Part shown: in pieces, positions 5,805 through 7,455 of the stretch
How positions within the stretch are numbered: the stretch's first letter is position 1
How the letters are laid out: each line of letters opens with the position of its first letter
Assembly (NCBI GenBank): GCA_947036475.1
Contig: CAMQRG010000100.1
Span: 1-7,455, forward strand
From: an uncultured Clostridia bacterium
GTDB taxonomy: Bacteria > Bacillota > Clostridia > Lachnospirales > Anaerotignaceae
Reading direction: 5' to 3'
Length of the DNA stretch: 7,455 bases
Made by a program: the position numbers and the translations under genes
The notes under the pieces: model-generated
What the model saw: the letters and a program-made list of their open reading frames with translations, nothing else
Told to the model about the DNA's origin: nothing
Database searches by the model: none

Positions 5805-6743
5805 GTGAAGCTGGAAAATGCCCGTTATATGGATGAATGGATACGTGTGCCGCTTTGCGGTACGGGAGATAAGCTGTACCACTATACTACTGCGGAGGGT
5901 GCGCGGGGTATCGTGCAGGATAAGAAATTTATGGCAACAAAGAGCGATTTCCTGAATGATAAGCTGGAATTTCAGTATGCGCTGGAGGTTATGGAAAAGC
6001 TGGTGCAGACGTATCTTGTAAACGAAACGTTTGCGGAACGGTTTTTCTCGCTGGTAAAGGAGGAAATCCGGCGGCTGGGTATCATTTCCATTGAAGATGG
6101 CGAGGCTGACCCTTCCAACCGAATGAGTTTCTATGTGGTCGCGTTTTCCAAGCTGCAAAATAATGCCCTGCTTTGGGCGGAGTTTACGGAGTTTCATGGG
6201 TACTGTCTGGAGTTCAGTTATGAAAAGCTGGTGGAAGGTTTCGAGGAGCGGGCGTTTCTGCATGGGACTGTAATTTATGACGAAAAGGAGCAGATGACCT
6301 GCCTGCTGGAAGGGCTGCTTTCGTGTATTCACGGGCTTGTGAGCGAAGGACGGACGGACTTGGACAGCTTCTTTGAGGAAAATGCGGAGGTTTCAGAGGA
6401 ATCCTTGCAGGCTCTGGCGGAGGATATGGCAATGGTATGTTCTGTGTACGCGATGTTTTTCAAGAAAAGTTTTTTTGAGGGCGAACAGGAATACCGCTTT
6501 GTGTTTACGCCGCTGGAAAAAGACGGGACGGAGGAACAGCCGAAATTCCGTCTGTTCTGGCAGATGTTCCTGCCGTATATTCTGGTGGAATACGGCGGAG
6601 GCGGAAAGGCTCTGCCGCTGGAAAGCGTGATGCTTGGTGCGAAAAATAACAGCGATATCGCTACGCGCGGCATGAAGCATTTTCTCAAAGTGCAGGGGCT
6701 GGATATTCCGGTGCTGCTTTCGGATATTCCACTAAGGTATTGA
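5805..6743 (+). CDS. DUF2971 domain protein
   Basis: The 312-residue product matches the DUF2971 pattern. It has an N-terminal KLYHYTTAEGARGIV (23-37), SDFLNDKLEF (47-56) with the typical Asn-Asp pair, and AFSKLQNNALLW (113-124) followed by FHGYCLEF (130-137). A late GEQEYRFVF (226-234) and LESVMLGAK (272-280) complete it. No membrane segment or signal peptide is seen, so it is probably cytosolic. The biochemical role of the family is not established. The ordered H (26), Y and late E-Y-R (229-231) elements faintly recall ADP-ribosyltransferase-like folds, which is speculative. GTG at 5805 is preferred as start from its ribosome site; the alternative ATG at 5787 adds six residues. It lies 18 bp after proA and ends the block just before a strong terminator, so it is likely co-transcribed with proA. 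Whether this reflects a functional link to proline or stress is unknown. Confidence 0.87.
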   Translation: MKLENARYMDEWIRVPLCGTGDKLYHYTTAEGARGIVQDKKFMATKSDFLNDKLEFQYALEVMEKLVQTYLVNETFAERFFSLVKEEIRRLGIISIEDGEADPSNRMSFYVVAFSKLQNNALLWAEFTEFHGYCLEFSYEKLVEGFEERAFLHGTVIYDEKEQMTCLLEGLLSCIHGLVSEGRTDLDSFFEENAEVSEESLQALAEDMAMVCSVYAMFFKKSFFEGEQEYRFVFTPLEKDGTEEQPKFRLFWQMFLPYILVEYGGGGKALPLESVMLGAKNNSDIATRGMKHFLKVQGLDIPVLLSDIPLRY

Positions 6744-6760
6744 AAATATATGGGATATGG

Positions 6761-6803
6761 AAAAGGCGGCTCTGCCCAGGAGATTGGGCGGCGCCGCCTT
6801 TTT
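6761..6803. terminator. Bidirectional rho-independent terminator between convergent genes
   Basis: The outer arms AAAAGGCGGC (6761-6770) and GCCGCCTTTT (6793-6802) are perfectly complementary over 10 bp. An inner stem, GCCCA (6774-6778) with TGGGC (6785-6789), closes a 6-nt loop. A T-run follows on the plus strand (6799-6803) and the A-run at 6761-6764 gives a T-run on the minus strand, so it can stop both convergent units. The minus-strand gene's stop codon (6804-6802) overlaps its edge. Confidence 0.92.
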
Positions 6804-7302
6804 AGAAAGCTGGGATATTCCCTTTGATGGAGGTCACTCCATTTTCCGTGTCATAGGAAATATGCTCGGTGTAAATACCATAGATTTCATCGGAGGCGGC
6901 GAGAACAGACCCGTCTTTCAGGGAAACGGCAAACTGCGTCATTTCAGGGTTGATGATGATAATGCTGTCTGCAATATCATTGTGGCTCAGTGTATGGGAA
7001 TTATAGTGAAATATTTGAGGATACGTTTTGCCGTTCCACTGGATGAAAGCCCACATTTCTTCCCGGCCTGTTTTTTCAATGGCATGAATAAAAAATATCC
7101 CTTCAAAAGAATTGTCGCGGAACAGGTAGTTTGTCCGCTTGCCGCTGATGGAAACATGGGTTTGTTCTGAAACAACGCCGTTTTTGTATATGGCGGCGGG
7201 AATTTCCTGCTCGATTTTGCTGCTGAACGGTATTATGGATAGAATCCAGAGAAGGACTATGGAAATTGCAGCTGCTTTCAGTATTTTTTTCGCCTGTGGC
7301 AT
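6802..7302 (-). CDS. Membrane-anchored extracytoplasmic protein of unknown function
   Basis: I do not recognise a named domain. The 166-residue product begins with MPQAKK, then a hydrophobic helix at about 8-26 that acts as an uncleaved signal anchor or signal peptide. The rest is soluble and probably outside the membrane, with alternating hydrophobic and polar stretches suggesting a beta-rich fold. There is no lipobox cysteine; the sequence contains no cysteine at all, fitting an extracytoplasmic location. Segments such as IPAAIYKNG (34-42), SISGKRTNYLF (51-61) and MTQFAVSLKDGS (121-132) recall small uncharacterised proteins of Lachnospiraceae, from general memory only. The ATG at 7302 is chosen because GAGGTGA (complement of 7308-7314) lies 5 nt upstream; an in-frame GTG at 7311 is part of that ribosome site. 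It is oriented against the proline block and shares the terminator with it. Its upstream neighbour is cut off by the contig end. Confidence 0.82.
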   Translation of the reverse strand: MPQAKKILKAAAISIVLLWILSIIPFSSKIEQEIPAAIYKNGVVSEQTHVSISGKRTNYLFRDNSFEGIFFIHAIEKTGREEMWAFIQWNGKTYPQIFHYNSHTLSHNDIADSIIIINPEMTQFAVSLKDGSVLAASDEIYGIYTEHISYDTENGVTSIKGNIPAF

Positions 7303-7307
7303 ATCTA

Positions 7308-7314
7308 TCACCTC
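7308..7314 (-). promoter_or_regulatory. Ribosome binding site for the minus-strand membrane-anchored protein
   Basis: On the minus strand this reads GAGGTGA, a perfect match to part of the anti-Shine-Dalgarno partner, 5 nt before the ATG whose first base is 7302. The GTG inside it at 7311-7309 is in frame but is not the likely start. Confidence 0.8.
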
Positions 7315-7320
7315 ATGAAA

Positions 7321-7350
7321 AGTATATCATGGCGGGAAGGTGAAATGCAA
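7321..7350 (-). promoter_or_regulatory. Possible promoter for the minus-strand gene
   Basis: On the minus strand a -35-like TTGCAT (7350-7345) is followed after 18 bp by a -10-like TATACT (7326-7321, five of six). A start near 7314 would leave almost no leader before the ribosome site, so the call is tentative. A short inverted repeat TCTGA/TCAGA (7359-7363 and 7367-7371) lies just upstream. Nothing else is visible in 7351-7416. Confidence 0.35.
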
Positions 7351-7416
7351 TGCTGGAGTCTGATTTTCAGAAATATGTATCTTTTCATTGTAATTTTTTC
7401 CATGGCAATATAGAAT

Positions 7417-7455
7417 CTGTCTCTTATACACATCTCCGAGCCCACGAGACGCTAC
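7417..7455 (+). other. Illumina Nextera adapter read-through (not genomic)
   Basis: Bases 7417-7435 are the 19-base Tn5 mosaic end CTGTCTCTTATACACATCT. Bases 7436-7450 are CCGAGCCCACGAGAC, the rest of the Nextera i7-side adapter. The last five bases, GCTAC (7451-7455), sit where the i7 index begins and agree with the start of the standard index N709 as I remember it. This is library sequence retained at the contig end by incomplete trimming, not a transposon in the organism. Confidence 0.98.

Noticed and set aside
5598..6332. A 244-residue minus-strand open frame spanning the proA/DUF2971 junction.
   Set aside because: Antisense shadow of two supported genes, with no ribosome site or recognisable domain.
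6757..7170. A plus-strand 137-residue open frame at the right end.
   Set aside because: It would start before and read through the strong terminator hairpin at 6761-6803, and lies opposite a minus-strand gene with a good ribosome site and a membrane anchor.
7417..7435. A Tn5-like transposon end.
   Set aside because: The mosaic end is followed by Nextera adapter and index bases, so it comes from library preparation and not from a resident transposon.

Overview
The window looks like a chromosomal segment of a Gram-positive, low-to-moderate GC Firmicute, most likely a Clostridia member of the Lachnospiraceae type. This rests on strong Shine-Dalgarno sites (AGGAGG and GGAGGTGA-like), GTG and TTG starts, a short glutamate 5-kinase without a PUA domain, and a set of small housekeeping and DUF genes typical of gut clostridia. 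The lineage is inferred from style and protein resemblance, not from a marker gene. There is no phage, transposon, CRISPR array, tRNA or rRNA. The last 39 bases (7417-7455) are not genomic: they are Illumina Nextera transposase adapter plus the start of an index, so the real sequence ends at about 7416.

Layout, left to right. Bases 1-333 hold the C-terminal part of a DUF2000 protein, closed by a rho-independent terminator (356-398). A good sigma-A promoter (426-454) then starts a plus-strand block of tag (3-methyladenine DNA glycosylase I), a YwqG-like DUF1963 protein and a YafP-like GNAT acetyltransferase (500-2497). After a 99-bp gap with a GC-rich hairpin and a possible promoter comes a second tight plus-strand block: proB (glutamate 5-kinase, TTG start), a small zinc-ribbon membrane protein, a DUF2085 polytopic membrane protein, proA (gamma-glutamyl phosphate reductase) and a DUF2971 protein (2597-6743). 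It ends at a long hairpin terminator (6761-6803) that can serve both strands. The last gene (7302-6802, minus strand) is an unrecognised membrane-anchored extracytoplasmic protein that converges on that terminator.

How the genes work together. ProB and ProA catalyse the two successive steps from glutamate to glutamate semialdehyde, which cyclises to pyrroline-5-carboxylate, the proline precursor. No proC is present, so the last step must be encoded elsewhere. The unusual point is that proB and proA are separated by two membrane-protein genes and followed by a DUF2971 gene, all closely spaced and probably co-transcribed. The upstream block pairs an alkylation-repair enzyme with an acetyltransferase of the YafP kind, suggesting, without proving, a genotoxic-stress role.

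I found no clear undescribed system of the defence or mobile type. The best leads are the membrane genes inserted between proB and proA, the DUF2971 gene, and the lone extracytoplasmic protein. There is no gene-free stretch over 300 bp; the longest are 334-499 and 7303-7416.
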